From Pseudoroseomonas cervicalis (GTDB lineage Bacteria; Pseudomonadota; Alphaproteobacteria; Acetobacterales; Acetobacteraceae), in the NCBI RefSeq assembly GCF_030818485.1, contig NZ_JAUTAJ010000004.1, forward strand, positions 2,211,001 through 2,275,000: a DNA stretch of 64,000 nt. The letters are read 5' to 3'. Below are positions 32,462-40,477 of the stretch, piece by piece. The position numbers were made by a program, and so were the translations under genes. How positions within the stretch are numbered: position 1 is the stretch's first letter; every line of letters begins with the position of its first letter. The notes under the pieces are model-generated. The model saw only the letters and a program-made list of their open reading frames with translations, had not been told where the DNA came from and ran no database searches.

Positions 32462-34972
32462 ATGAGCAAAGAGATCCGCCCGCTGCTCATCGCGCTCGCC
32501 GCGCTGCTGCTGCTGCCCATCCTGCTGCCCGCCCTCGGGCTCACCCTCAAATCGGCGACCGATGTCGTCATCTTCGCCATCGCGGCGATGGGGCTGAACA
32601 TCCTGGTCGGCCATACCGGCCTGGTCTCCTTCGGCCATGGCGCCTGGTTCGGCATCGGCGCCTATGCCGCCGGCATCCTCCAGCGGCATTTCTTCCCCGG
32701 CGACATGCTGCTGCCCATGCTGTTCGGCATGGTCTTCGTGCTCGGCTTCGCGGGGCTGGTCGGCCTGCTGATCCTGCGCCGCCGCGGGGTCTATTTCTCG
32801 CTCCTCACGCTGGCCATGACGGCGATGCTCTTCACCATCGCCTTCCGCTGGACCGAGCTGACCGGCGGCGAGGATGGCTTCGGCGGCATCACCCGCTACG
32901 CCTTCCTCGATTCCTCTTCCGCTTACTACACCGCGGTCGCGGTGGTGGGTTTCGGCATGGTCTATGCCCTGTGGCGCTTCCACCACGCCCCCGTCGGCAC
33001 CGTGCTGGTCGCCATCCGCGAGAATGAGCAGCGCGCGCGCTTCGTGGGCTACGACACCACGCGCTACAAGCTGCTGGCCTTCACCCTCTCGGCCGGCGTC
33101 ACGGCGCTGGCCGGCATGCTCTCGGCCTACAATCACCGCTTCGCCTCGGCCGAGCCGATCGCCATAGCCTTCTCGGGCGAGCTGCTGGCGATGGTCGTCA
33201 TCGGCGGCATGCGCGGCTTCCTGGGCCCGGCGCTCGGCGCGCTGTTCTACATCCTGTTCCGCGAATTCCTGTCGATCTACACGGCCAACTGGCTGCTGTT
33301 CTTCGGCCTGCTCTTCGTGGGCTTCATCGTCTTCTCGCCGGACGGGCTGGTGGGGGTCGGCAAGCGCCTGCTCGCCCCCTTCCGCAAGACGCCGGTGGAG
33401 GATGCGGCGATGTCCGCCCGCCGCACCACGGTGCCGGAGCCGGTGCCGCCGCGCTTCATCCGCCCGGGCCAGGGCGGCGCCACCAGCGTCCTCGAAGCGG
33501 ACGCCCTGAAAAAAAGCTTTGGGCGCATCCAGGCGGTGAAGGGCGTCAGCTTCTCGGTCGGCGACCGCACGCTGCACGCGCTGATCGGCCCGAACGGCGC
33601 CGGCAAGACCAGCGCCTTCAACCTGCTCTCCGGCATGTTCCCGCCCGATGCCGGCCGTGTGCTGCTCGATGGCCGCGACGTGACGGGCATGGAGCCGCAG
33701 GCCATCACCCAAGCCGGCATCGGCCGCTCCTTCCAGATCACCAACCTCTTCCCCGGCCTGTCCATCGCGGAGAATCTGCGGCTGGCGGTGCAGGCGCGGC
33801 ACGCCAAGCGCTTCGGCCTGTGGAAGAGCGCGGAATCCTATGGCGACATGGCCGAGGACACCGAGGTGCTGCTGCGCTGGATGGGGCTCGCCGGCATCGA
33901 GCGTGCCGAGGCCGGGGCGCTCTCCTATGGCGGGCAGCGGCTGGTGGACATGGCGGTGGCCGTCGCCACCCGCCCGCGCATCCTGCTGCTGGATGAACCG
34001 CTGGCCGGCCTGGCCACCGCCGAGCGCACCCGGGTGGGTGAGCTGATCAAGCGCGTCTCCACCGACATCCCCGTGCTGCTGGTGGAGCATGACATCGATC
34101 GTGTCTTCGCCCTCGCCGACCGCGTGACGGTGATGAATGATGGTGAGGTGCTGGTCGATGGCAGCGTCGAGGATGCGCGCGGCGATGCCCGTGTGCAGGC
34201 CGTCTATCTCGGCTCCGGCGCCGCCGCCATCGCGGCCAAGCCGCGCCCCTCGGCCGCCGCGCCGGAGGTGCTGCTGTCGCTCGACGACATCCACACCTAT
34301 TACGGCAAGAGCCACATCCTGCAGGGTGTCTCTTTCAGCCTACGGCAGGGTGAGATCCTGGCGCTGCTGGGGCGCAACGGCGCCGGCAAGTCGACGCTGC
34401 TGAAAAGCGTCATGGGCATCACCCGCCCGGCGCGCGGGCAGATGGTGCTGGCGGGCGAGCAGGTGGCGGGCCTGCCCTCCGACCAGATCGCCCGCCGCGG
34501 CGTCGGCTTCGTGCCCCAGGGGCGCGGGCTGTTCGCCGGGATGAGTGTCGCCGAGAACCTCGCCCTCGGCCGGCTGAAGCGCCTGACCGGTGCCGGCAAG
34601 CACTGGGAGGAGGAGAAGGTGCTGGAATTCTTCCCGCGCCTGAAGCAGCGCTGGCGCACGCCGGCCGATGCGCTGTCCGGCGGCGAGCAGCAGATGGTCG
34701 CCGTCGCCCGCGCGCTGTCGGGCGACACCCGCCTGCTGCTGCTGGACGAGCCCTTCGAGGGCCTCTCCCCCGCGGTGACGGAGGAGCTGTTCGAGGCCTT
34801 CGACCGGCTGCGGCAGGAGATCTCGATCATCATCGTCGACCACAACCTGGATCTCGCCCTGGCGCTGTCGGACAGCACCGTGGCGCTGGAGCGTGGCGCG
34901 GTGACCTGGACGGGCGAAAGCCGCGCGCTGCGCGACGATCTCGAGCTGCGGCGGAAAGTGCTTTGGCTGTGA
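32462..34972 (+). CDS. LivM-LivG-LivF fusion: ABC permease with two ATPase domains
   Basis: One 836-residue polypeptide combines three subunits that are usually separate. Residues 1 to about 310 are a LivM-type permease (LVGHTGLVSFGHGAWFGIGAYA, and VVIGGMRGFLGPALGALFY). A linker of about 30 residues follows. Residues about 343-585 are a LivG-type ATPase with Walker A GPNGAGKT, LSYGGQRLVDMAVA and LLLDEPLAGL. Residues about 602-836 are a LivF-type ATPase with GRNGAGKST, LSGGEQQMVAVARAL and LLLDEPFEGLSP. The frame is unbroken and every motif is intact. An ATG at 33410 in the linker (MSARRTTVP) could be an internal start for a separate ATPase. A terminator follows. Confidence 0.9.
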   Translation: MSKEIRPLLIALAALLLLPILLPALGLTLKSATDVVIFAIAAMGLNILVGHTGLVSFGHGAWFGIGAYAAGILQRHFFPGDMLLPMLFGMVFVLGFAGLVGLLILRRRGVYFSLLTLAMTAMLFTIAFRWTELTGGEDGFGGITRYAFLDSSSAYYTAVAVVGFGMVYALWRFHHAPVGTVLVAIRENEQRARFVGYDTTRYKLLAFTLSAGVTALAGMLSAYNHRFASAEPIAIAFSGELLAMVVIGGMRGFLGPALGALFYILFREFLSIYTANWLLFFGLLFVGFIVFSPDGLVGVGKRLLAPFRKTPVEDAAMSARRTTVPEPVPPRFIRPGQGGATSVLEADALKKSFGRIQAVKGVSFSVGDRTLHALIGPNGAGKTSAFNLLSGMFPPDAGRVLLDGRDVTGMEPQAITQAGIGRSFQITNLFPGLSIAENLRLAVQARHAKRFGLWKSAESYGDMAEDTEVLLRWMGLAGIERAEAGALSYGGQRLVDMAVAVATRPRILLLDEPLAGLATAERTRVGELIKRVSTDIPVLLVEHDIDRVFALADRVTVMNDGEVLVDGSVEDARGDARVQAVYLGSGAAAIAAKPRPSAAAPEVLLSLDDIHTYYGKSHILQGVSFSLRQGEILALLGRNGAGKSTLLKSVMGITRPARGQMVLAGEQVAGLPSDQIARRGVGFVPQGRGLFAGMSVAENLALGRLKRLTGAGKHWEEEKVLEFFPRLKQRWRTPADALSGGEQQMVAVARALSGDTRLLLLDEPFEGLSPAVTEELFEAFDRLRQEISIIIVDHNLDLALALSDSTVALERGAVTWTGESRALRDDLELRRKVLWL

Positions 34973-34996
34973 CAGCGAAGTTCATGAATCCGAAGC

Positions 34997-35036
34997 TCCG
35001 GGGGAATGAATTCCCCCGGACCCCCATCTTTTTTCT
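34997..35036 (+). terminator. Intrinsic terminator of the Liv-type operon
   Basis: A perfect 10-bp stem (TCCGGGGGAA / TTCCCCCGGA) with a TGAA loop is followed after a short C-run by a run of six Ts, a typical rho-independent terminator. It lies 24 bases after the fusion gene stop. Confidence 0.75.
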
Positions 35037-35089
35037 GTCGGGCTGCCGCCGTCTCCCGGCCAGGCGGGACGCAACACTGATGGCGGGGT

Positions 35090-35183
35090 CCGGGGGGACC
35101 CTGTCCCCCCGGCCGAGGGGGTCTGGGGGAGGCGGAGCCTCCCCCAGGACAATGGCCGGTCTGGGGAGGCAAAGCCTCCCCAG
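35090..35183. repeat. Cluster of short palindromes
   Basis: Three further perfect stem-loops follow the terminator: 35090-35112 (8 bp), 35123-35147 (11 bp, CTGGGGGAGGC / GCCTCCCCCAG, loop GGA) and 35161-35183 (10 bp, CTGGGGAGGC / GCCTCCCCAG, loop AAA). The last two are near-copies of one palindrome, differing by a base pair present or absent on both arms. This resembles REP-type sequences; no mobile gene is nearby. Confidence 0.65.
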
Positions 35184-35201
35184 CACAAGGAGGAACACTC
35201 A

Positions 35202-36131
35202 ATGACACCGCACAGCGTCGCCATCATCGGCACCGGCCTGATCGGCCGGGCCTGGGCGATGATCTTCGCCCGCGCCGGCTGGCAGGTGGCGCTCTACGAC
35301 CCCGCCCCCGGCGTGGCGGAGGCCGCGACCGGCCTCTGCGCGCAGGGGCTGACCGACCTTGCCGAGCAGGGGCTGTGCGAGGACCCTTCGGGTGCGGCGC
35401 GCCGCATCCGCGCAGTGGGCAGCCTGGGCGAGGCCGTCGCCACCGCCACCCTGGTGCAGGAGAACGGGCCGGAGACGCTGGAGGTCAAGCAGGCGCTGTT
35501 CGCCGAGCTCGACCTGCTGGCGCCGCCGGGCTGCATCCTGGCCTCCTCCTCCTCCGCCATCCGCACCTCGCTCTTCACCGAGGCGCTGCCGGGCCGCGCC
35601 CGCTGCCTGGTGGCGCATCCGGTGAACCCGCCGCATCTGGTGCCGCTGGTGGAGCTCTCCGGCGCGCCCTGGACCTCGCCCGAGGTGGTGGAGCGCGCCC
35701 GCGCCATCTACGCCGCCATCGGCCAGGTGCCGATCACGGTGAAGAAGGAGGTGGAGGGCTTCGTGCTGAACCGGCTGCAGGGCGCCCTGCTGGCCGAGGC
35801 CTTCCGCCTGGTCTCGGAAGGCTATGTCACGCCGCAGGATCTGGACCACACGGTGAAGGACGGGCTCGGCCTGCGCTGGTCCTTCATGGGGCCGTTCGAG
35901 ACGATCGAGCTGAACGCGCCCGGCGGCATCCCCGATTACTGCGCCCGCTACACCGGCTTCTACAAAAGGCTGGCGGCGGAGCCCGCCGCGCCCGAGGTCT
36001 ATGGCACGGCGGCGGTGGGCACCATCCTCGAACAATGGGGCGCGCCCGGCGATTTGCCGGAGAAGATGCGCTGGCGCGACCGGCGCCTCGCCGCGCTGCG
36101 CGCCCACAAGCAGAGCCAGGGAGAGATCTAA
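35202..36131 (+). CDS. 3-hydroxyacyl-CoA dehydrogenase-like enzyme (L-carnitine dehydrogenase type)
   Basis: This 309-residue NAD-dependent dehydrogenase has the Rossmann motif VAIIGTGLIGRAWAMIFARAGW. It also has the lambda-crystallin/L-carnitine-dehydrogenase-type segments QENGPETLEVKQALF near residue 86, SSSSAIRTSLFTEALPG near residue 112 and AHPVNPPHLVPLVE near residue 138 (catalytic His). It oxidises a 3-hydroxy acid or acyl substrate. AAGGAGG precedes the ATG. It overlaps by one base a beta-keto acid cleavage enzyme, a pairing known from carnitine breakdown (3-dehydrocarnitine to betaine plus acetoacetyl-CoA). That assignment is inferred. Confidence 0.85.
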   Translation: MTPHSVAIIGTGLIGRAWAMIFARAGWQVALYDPAPGVAEAATGLCAQGLTDLAEQGLCEDPSGAARRIRAVGSLGEAVATATLVQENGPETLEVKQALFAELDLLAPPGCILASSSSAIRTSLFTEALPGRARCLVAHPVNPPHLVPLVELSGAPWTSPEVVERARAIYAAIGQVPITVKKEVEGFVLNRLQGALLAEAFRLVSEGYVTPQDLDHTVKDGLGLRWSFMGPFETIELNAPGGIPDYCARYTGFYKRLAAEPAAPEVYGTAAVGTILEQWGAPGDLPEKMRWRDRRLAALRAHKQSQGEI

Positions 36132-37057
36132 TGGCCAAGCGGAAAGTCATCATCACCTGCGCCGTCACGGGTGCCATCCACACGCCGAGCATGTCGCCGC
36201 ATCTGCCGATCACGGCGGAGCAGATCGCGGATGCGGCGGTGGGCGCCGCGGAGGCCGGCGCGGCCATCGTCCACCTGCATGCGCGCCATCCTGATGACGG
36301 TCGCCCGGACCAGTCGCCGGAGGGGTTCTCCCCGTTCCTGCAGGTGATCAAGCAGCGCTGCGACGCGGTGATCAACATCACCACCGGCGGCGCGCCGACC
36401 ATGACGATCGAGCAGCGGGTGAAGCCGGCGGCGACCTTCCGGCCGGAGGTCGCCTCGCTGAACATGGGCAGCATGAATTTCGGCCTGTTCGGCATGCTGA
36501 ACCGCTTCAAGGATTTCCAGCATCCGTGGGAGAAGGAATATCTCTCCGACAAGGGCATCATCTTCCGCAACAGCTTCGCCGATATCGAATACATCCTGAC
36601 CACCTGCCGCGAGAACGGCACGCGCTTCGAGTTCGAGTGCTACGACACCGCGCATCTCTACAACCTGAAGTATTTCTACGATCAGGGCATCGTCACCGGC
36701 CCGCTCTTCATCCAGACGGTGTTCGGGCTGCAGGGCGGCATCGGCGCGCATCCCGAGGATGTGCTGCACATGAAGCGCACGGCCGACCGGCTGTTTGGCG
36801 ACCAGTACCAGTGGTCGGTGCTGGGCGCCGGGCGCAACCAGCTGCCGATCGCGGCGATGTCGGCGGCGATGGGCGGCAATGTGCGCGTGGGGCTGGAGGA
36901 CAGCCTCTGGGCCGGGCCCGGGCGGCTCGCCGCCTCGAATGCCGAGCAGGTGCGGCTGGCGCGGCAGATCATCGAGGGGCTTGGCCTGGAGATCGCGACG
37001 CCGGACGAGGCGCGCGAGATCCTGGCGCTGAAGGGCGCCGACAAGGTCGGCTTCTGA
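36131..37057 (+). CDS. Beta-keto acid cleavage enzyme (BKACE, DUF849)
   Basis: This 308-residue zinc TIM-barrel enzyme condenses a beta-keto acid with acetyl-CoA to give acetoacetyl-CoA and a shorter CoA-free product. Family motifs are VIITCAVTGAIHTPS, AAIVHLHARHPDDGRPDQSPE (zinc HLH), INITTGGAPTMT and the C-terminal NVRVGLEDSLWAGPGRLA. It starts in a one-base overlap with the dehydrogenase gene, which makes a 3-keto acid that this enzyme could cleave. Confidence 0.9.
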   Translation: MAKRKVIITCAVTGAIHTPSMSPHLPITAEQIADAAVGAAEAGAAIVHLHARHPDDGRPDQSPEGFSPFLQVIKQRCDAVINITTGGAPTMTIEQRVKPAATFRPEVASLNMGSMNFGLFGMLNRFKDFQHPWEKEYLSDKGIIFRNSFADIEYILTTCRENGTRFEFECYDTAHLYNLKYFYDQGIVTGPLFIQTVFGLQGGIGAHPEDVLHMKRTADRLFGDQYQWSVLGAGRNQLPIAAMSAAMGGNVRVGLEDSLWAGPGRLAASNAEQVRLARQIIEGLGLEIATPDEAREILALKGADKVGF

Positions 37058-37062
37058 CCCGC

Positions 37063-37085
37063 GCGGGCCCCGCGAAGGGGCCCGC
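37063..37085. terminator. Stem-loop after the BKACE gene
   Basis: A perfect 9-bp stem (GCGGGCCCC / GGGGCCCGC) with a 5-base loop begins 6 bases after the stop. There is no T-run, so it is only a possible terminator or mRNA-stabilising end. Confidence 0.45.
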
Positions 37086-37144
37086 ACGAGGCTGTCAGCG
37101 TCCGGCGGCTTGTGGGGCGCCGGCGCTGGCGGCAACAGGAGGGG

Positions 37145-37915
37145 ATGTTCGGCTCCATCACCTCCATCATCCTGCTGATCACCCTCGTCACCCTGGCCGG
37201 CCTGCTCTGGCAGCTCTGGACCGGCTGGCGCGCCGCCGCCTGGCTGAGCCGCCCGCCCGAGGGCATGGTGCTGGTCGAGGGCACCACGGCGCCCTGGGAC
37301 GGGCTGCGCCAGGCGACCCTCTCCGGCGGCTCCTGCCTGTGGGAGGGCTGGGAGGTCGAGAGCTGGAGCCGCAGCGTCAGCGGCCCCGATCGCACCGGCC
37401 GCTGGAGCACCGAGGAATCGGGGGCCAGCCGCGACCCCTTCCTGCTGGTGACGCCGCAGGGCCACCGCATCCTGCTCTGCCCCGATGTCGTCGACATGCG
37501 CATGCTGCCGGTGCGGCAATGGCAGGGCAGCACGCCGCGCCCGGGCGGCGAGGCCGGGCTGCTGTCGGAGCTGACCGGCGGGCTGCTCGGCGAGCGCTTC
37601 CGCTACAGTGAGCGGCTGGTGCTGCCGGCGCAGCCGCTCTTCGCGCTCGGCCGGCCGGAGCTGCCGGGGCCCGGCGACCCGCCCGGCATCGATGGCCGGC
37701 TGCTGCCGGGGCCCGGCGGCATGCTGCTGGGGCTGGAACCGCCGGCCGAGGCCGCCGCCCGCGCGCGGCGCCGGGTGCTGTGGCAGGGGGCGCTCACCGG
37801 CTTGATGCTGCTGCTGATGCTGGCGGTGCTGCTGGGCGGCCCGGCCTTCCTGCCCAATCTGGCTGGGCTGCTCTCGGGAGGCGGGTTCGTGGGCCTCGGT
37901 CCTTTCGGCCGCTGA
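37145..37915 (+). CDS. GIDE-like two-helix membrane protein
   Basis: This 256-residue protein has an N-terminal membrane helix (SITSIILLITLVTLAGLLW) and a C-terminal one (ALTGLMLLLMLAVLLGGPAFL). The loop between them, about residues 35-215, resembles the GIDE domain of mitochondrial MUL1-type ligases and their bacterial relatives, especially YSERLVLPAQPLFALG. There is no RING domain. CAGGAGGGG precedes the ATG. The function of the bacterial proteins is unknown. The similarity is weak enough that this name is a suggestion. Confidence 0.6.
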   Translation: MFGSITSIILLITLVTLAGLLWQLWTGWRAAAWLSRPPEGMVLVEGTTAPWDGLRQATLSGGSCLWEGWEVESWSRSVSGPDRTGRWSTEESGASRDPFLLVTPQGHRILLCPDVVDMRMLPVRQWQGSTPRPGGEAGLLSELTGGLLGERFRYSERLVLPAQPLFALGRPELPGPGDPPGIDGRLLPGPGGMLLGLEPPAEAAARARRRVLWQGALTGLMLLLMLAVLLGGPAFLPNLAGLLSGGGFVGLGPFGR

Positions 37916-38039
37916 GGCGCGCGGCGCTGTGGCGCCGGCGCCACGGGCGGACCGGTTTCAGCGGCACCATTCTTTCTCCCCTACGCAACGGTTCGGCCAT
38001 GGCGGTAGTGTGGGGTGACACCCTCGACGGCAAAGCCAC

Positions 38040-40127
38040 ATGACCAACCCGCCCGGATCCGCCTTCCTCTCGGCAGGGAGCGATCCCCTGTTGCCCGATG
38101 TCATCGCGGCGGCCCGCGGCATCGAATTCACCGGCAGCTCCGGCGATTCCAATGTCGATGCCATGCTTTTCGGCCGGCGCTGGGATGGCCCCATCACCTA
38201 CAGCTTCCCGCGCAAGGCCAGCGACTACACCGGCTATAGCCCCTGGAATGGCGAGCAGACGGAGTTCTCCCCCGTCTCCGCCATGATGGTCGAGGCGGTG
38301 CGGGCGACGATGACGGGCGGCAGCAGCCATCCGAACGTGCTGGGCGCGATGTCGGTGACGGCGCTGACGCAGCTCTCCGTCACGCTGCGCAGCGGCGGCG
38401 AGGGCGATGTGCGCATCGGCCAGAGCGGCCTGATGAAGGATGCCGGCACCTACTATCCGAGCTCCACCCAGGTCGGCGGCGATGTGTGGTTCGACAACGC
38501 GCAATACGCCAATCCGCGCCTCGGCAACTATGCCTACCACACGGCGATCCATGAGCTCGGCCATTCGCTGGGGCTGAAGCACCCGCATGACCGCCTGCCG
38601 CTGCTCGACCCGACCTATGACAGCGTCGAGTACACGGTGATGAGCTACCGCAGCTATGCCGGCGGCCCCACGGGCAATTACCGCTATGGCGCGTGGGACG
38701 CGCCGCAGACCTTCATGATGCTCGACATCGCGGCGCTGCAGACGCTCTACGGTGCCGATTACGGCACCCGCTCCGGCGCCACGACCTATCGCTGGAATCC
38801 CGAGACCGGGCAGATGTCGATCGATGGCGTCGCCCAGGGCATGCCCGGCGGCAACCGCATCTTCATGACGGTCTGGGATGGCGGCGGGCGCGACGTCTAC
38901 GACCTGTCGAACTATTCCACCGCCCTGTCGGTCGACCTGGCGCCGGGCGCGGCCTCCCGCTTCTCCGAGGCGCAGCTCGCCAATCTCGGCAATGGCCACC
39001 GCGCCAGCGGCAATGTCTACAACGCGATGCTGCATGAGGGCGACACGCGCTCATTGATCGAGGATGCGCGCGGCGGCAGCGGCCATGACACGATCCGCGG
39101 CAACCAGGCGGCCAACACTCTGTGGGGCAATGCCGGCAATGACGTGCTGGAGGGGCGCGAGGGCAACGACACGCTGATCGGCGGCGAGGGCTTCGACACC
39201 GCCCTGCTGCGCGGCCGTTTCCTGGCCGAGGGCGCCGAGGGGCGGCTGGAGAGCCGTGTCACCTCCTGGGATGCCGGCGGCCTGACCGTCACCACCTTCC
39301 GCCTCACCAGCGGCGGCGGGGAGGCGGTGGACAGCGACCGGCTGGTCGGCATCGAGACGCTGCGCTTCACCGATGGCGCCATCGTGCTGGACGGCACCGC
39401 GCTGCTCGACCCCTTCGACTATGCGCGCGGCAACCAGGATGTGTTCCGCGCCGGGCTGAACGCGCACAGCCATTACGACCAGTTCGGCTGGCGCGAGGGG
39501 CGCGACCCGTCCGAGCATTTCAGCACCCGCGGCTATCTCTCGGCCAATGCCGATGTGCGGGCGGCCGGCATCAACCCGCTCGACCACTACCAGGCGGATG
39601 GCTGGCGCGAGGGGCGCGACCCGCATGCCGGCTTCGACCTGCGGCTCTACCGCCTGTACAACCCCGACGTCGCGGCGGCCAATATCGACCCGCTGACGCA
39701 TTACGCCCAGTTCGGCCAGGCCGAGGGCCGGCGCATCGGCGCCGCCATCGGCGACGACATCCGCAACGGCTTCGACGCAACCTACTATCTGCTGGCCAAT
39801 CCGGATGTCGGCATGGCCGGCCTCTCGGCCGAGGCGCATTACCGGCAGTTCGGCTGGCGCGAGGGGCGCGATTCCAGCGCCTGGTTCGACACCAGCGCCT
39901 ATCTGGCGGCCTATGCCGATGTGCGCGCCGCCGGCATCGACCCGCTGGCGCATTACATGGCCAATGGCTGGCGCGAGGGGCGCGACCCCTCGGCCGGCTT
40001 CGACAGCAGCGCCTATCTGACGGCCTATGCCGATGTCGCGGCGGCGGGCGTCAACCCGCTGCAGCATTTCCTGACCAGCGGCATCTATGAGGGCCGCTCC
40101 CCCTTCGGCGATGGCGTCATCGGCTGA
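38040..40127 (+). CDS. RTX metalloprotease of serralysin type, first of tandem pair
   Basis: This 695-residue protein has an M10-type zinc site HELGHSLGLKH (H171, H175, H181; E172 catalytic) and a Met-turn in VMSYRSY. Nonapeptide-like RTX calcium repeats follow (GGSGHDTIRGN, GNAGNDVLEGREGNDTLIGGEG) around residues 340-385. The C-terminal 230 residues hold six units of about 38-46 residues ending in variants of HYxxxGWREGRDP. There is no Sec signal, as expected for type I secretion, but no type I exporter lies in the window. It is a secreted calcium-dependent protease by family knowledge. A near-copy follows at 40478. Confidence 0.88.
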   Translation: MTNPPGSAFLSAGSDPLLPDVIAAARGIEFTGSSGDSNVDAMLFGRRWDGPITYSFPRKASDYTGYSPWNGEQTEFSPVSAMMVEAVRATMTGGSSHPNVLGAMSVTALTQLSVTLRSGGEGDVRIGQSGLMKDAGTYYPSSTQVGGDVWFDNAQYANPRLGNYAYHTAIHELGHSLGLKHPHDRLPLLDPTYDSVEYTVMSYRSYAGGPTGNYRYGAWDAPQTFMMLDIAALQTLYGADYGTRSGATTYRWNPETGQMSIDGVAQGMPGGNRIFMTVWDGGGRDVYDLSNYSTALSVDLAPGAASRFSEAQLANLGNGHRASGNVYNAMLHEGDTRSLIEDARGGSGHDTIRGNQAANTLWGNAGNDVLEGREGNDTLIGGEGFDTALLRGRFLAEGAEGRLESRVTSWDAGGLTVTTFRLTSGGGEAVDSDRLVGIETLRFTDGAIVLDGTALLDPFDYARGNQDVFRAGLNAHSHYDQFGWREGRDPSEHFSTRGYLSANADVRAAGINPLDHYQADGWREGRDPHAGFDLRLYRLYNPDVAAANIDPLTHYAQFGQAEGRRIGAAIGDDIRNGFDATYYLLANPDVGMAGLSAEAHYRQFGWREGRDSSAWFDTSAYLAAYADVRAAGIDPLAHYMANGWREGRDPSAGFDSSAYLTAYADVAAAGVNPLQHFLTSGIYEGRSPFGDGVIG

Positions 40128-40477
40128 GGCCGGAAGGGCGCCGCCATCCCGCCGGGCGCGGCGCCGCTGCCACAATGACAAGGCTGGCGCCACCGAGGCG
40201 GCCATTCGTCGCATTCGCGGCCGATGCTGCGCGGTCCCGGCGCCCTCTCGGCCTCCACCGCAGGCAGCTGCCCGGCCCGGGCGGCCTGCCGCCGGGCGCT
40301 GTGGCAGGGGGCGCTCTTGCCGCCCTGCTGCCGCTGGTGCCGGGACGATGCCGGCCGGGCGGGCCGGCAGCCCGGCGGCCACCGCCACACCGGTTTCACC
40401 CGCACCGCATTTCCCCCTACGCAGCTGCCCCATTTTCGCAGTAACCTAATCGTAACATCCTCCGACGGCGCAGCCTC
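40128..40477. other. Intergenic region between the tandem metalloproteases
   Basis: This 350-base gap holds no gene I can support. Bases about 40391-40440 resemble the region just before the first protease (both contain ACCGGTTTCA, GCACC and CCCCTACGCA in order). A promoter segment therefore seems to have been duplicated with the gene. GC-rich inverted sequences just after the first stop may act as a terminator. Confidence 0.5.

Noticed and set aside
40087..40449. A 120-residue open frame between the metalloproteases
   Set aside because: It begins inside the first protease in another frame, has Arg/Ala/Pro shadow composition and lacks a ribosome-binding site.
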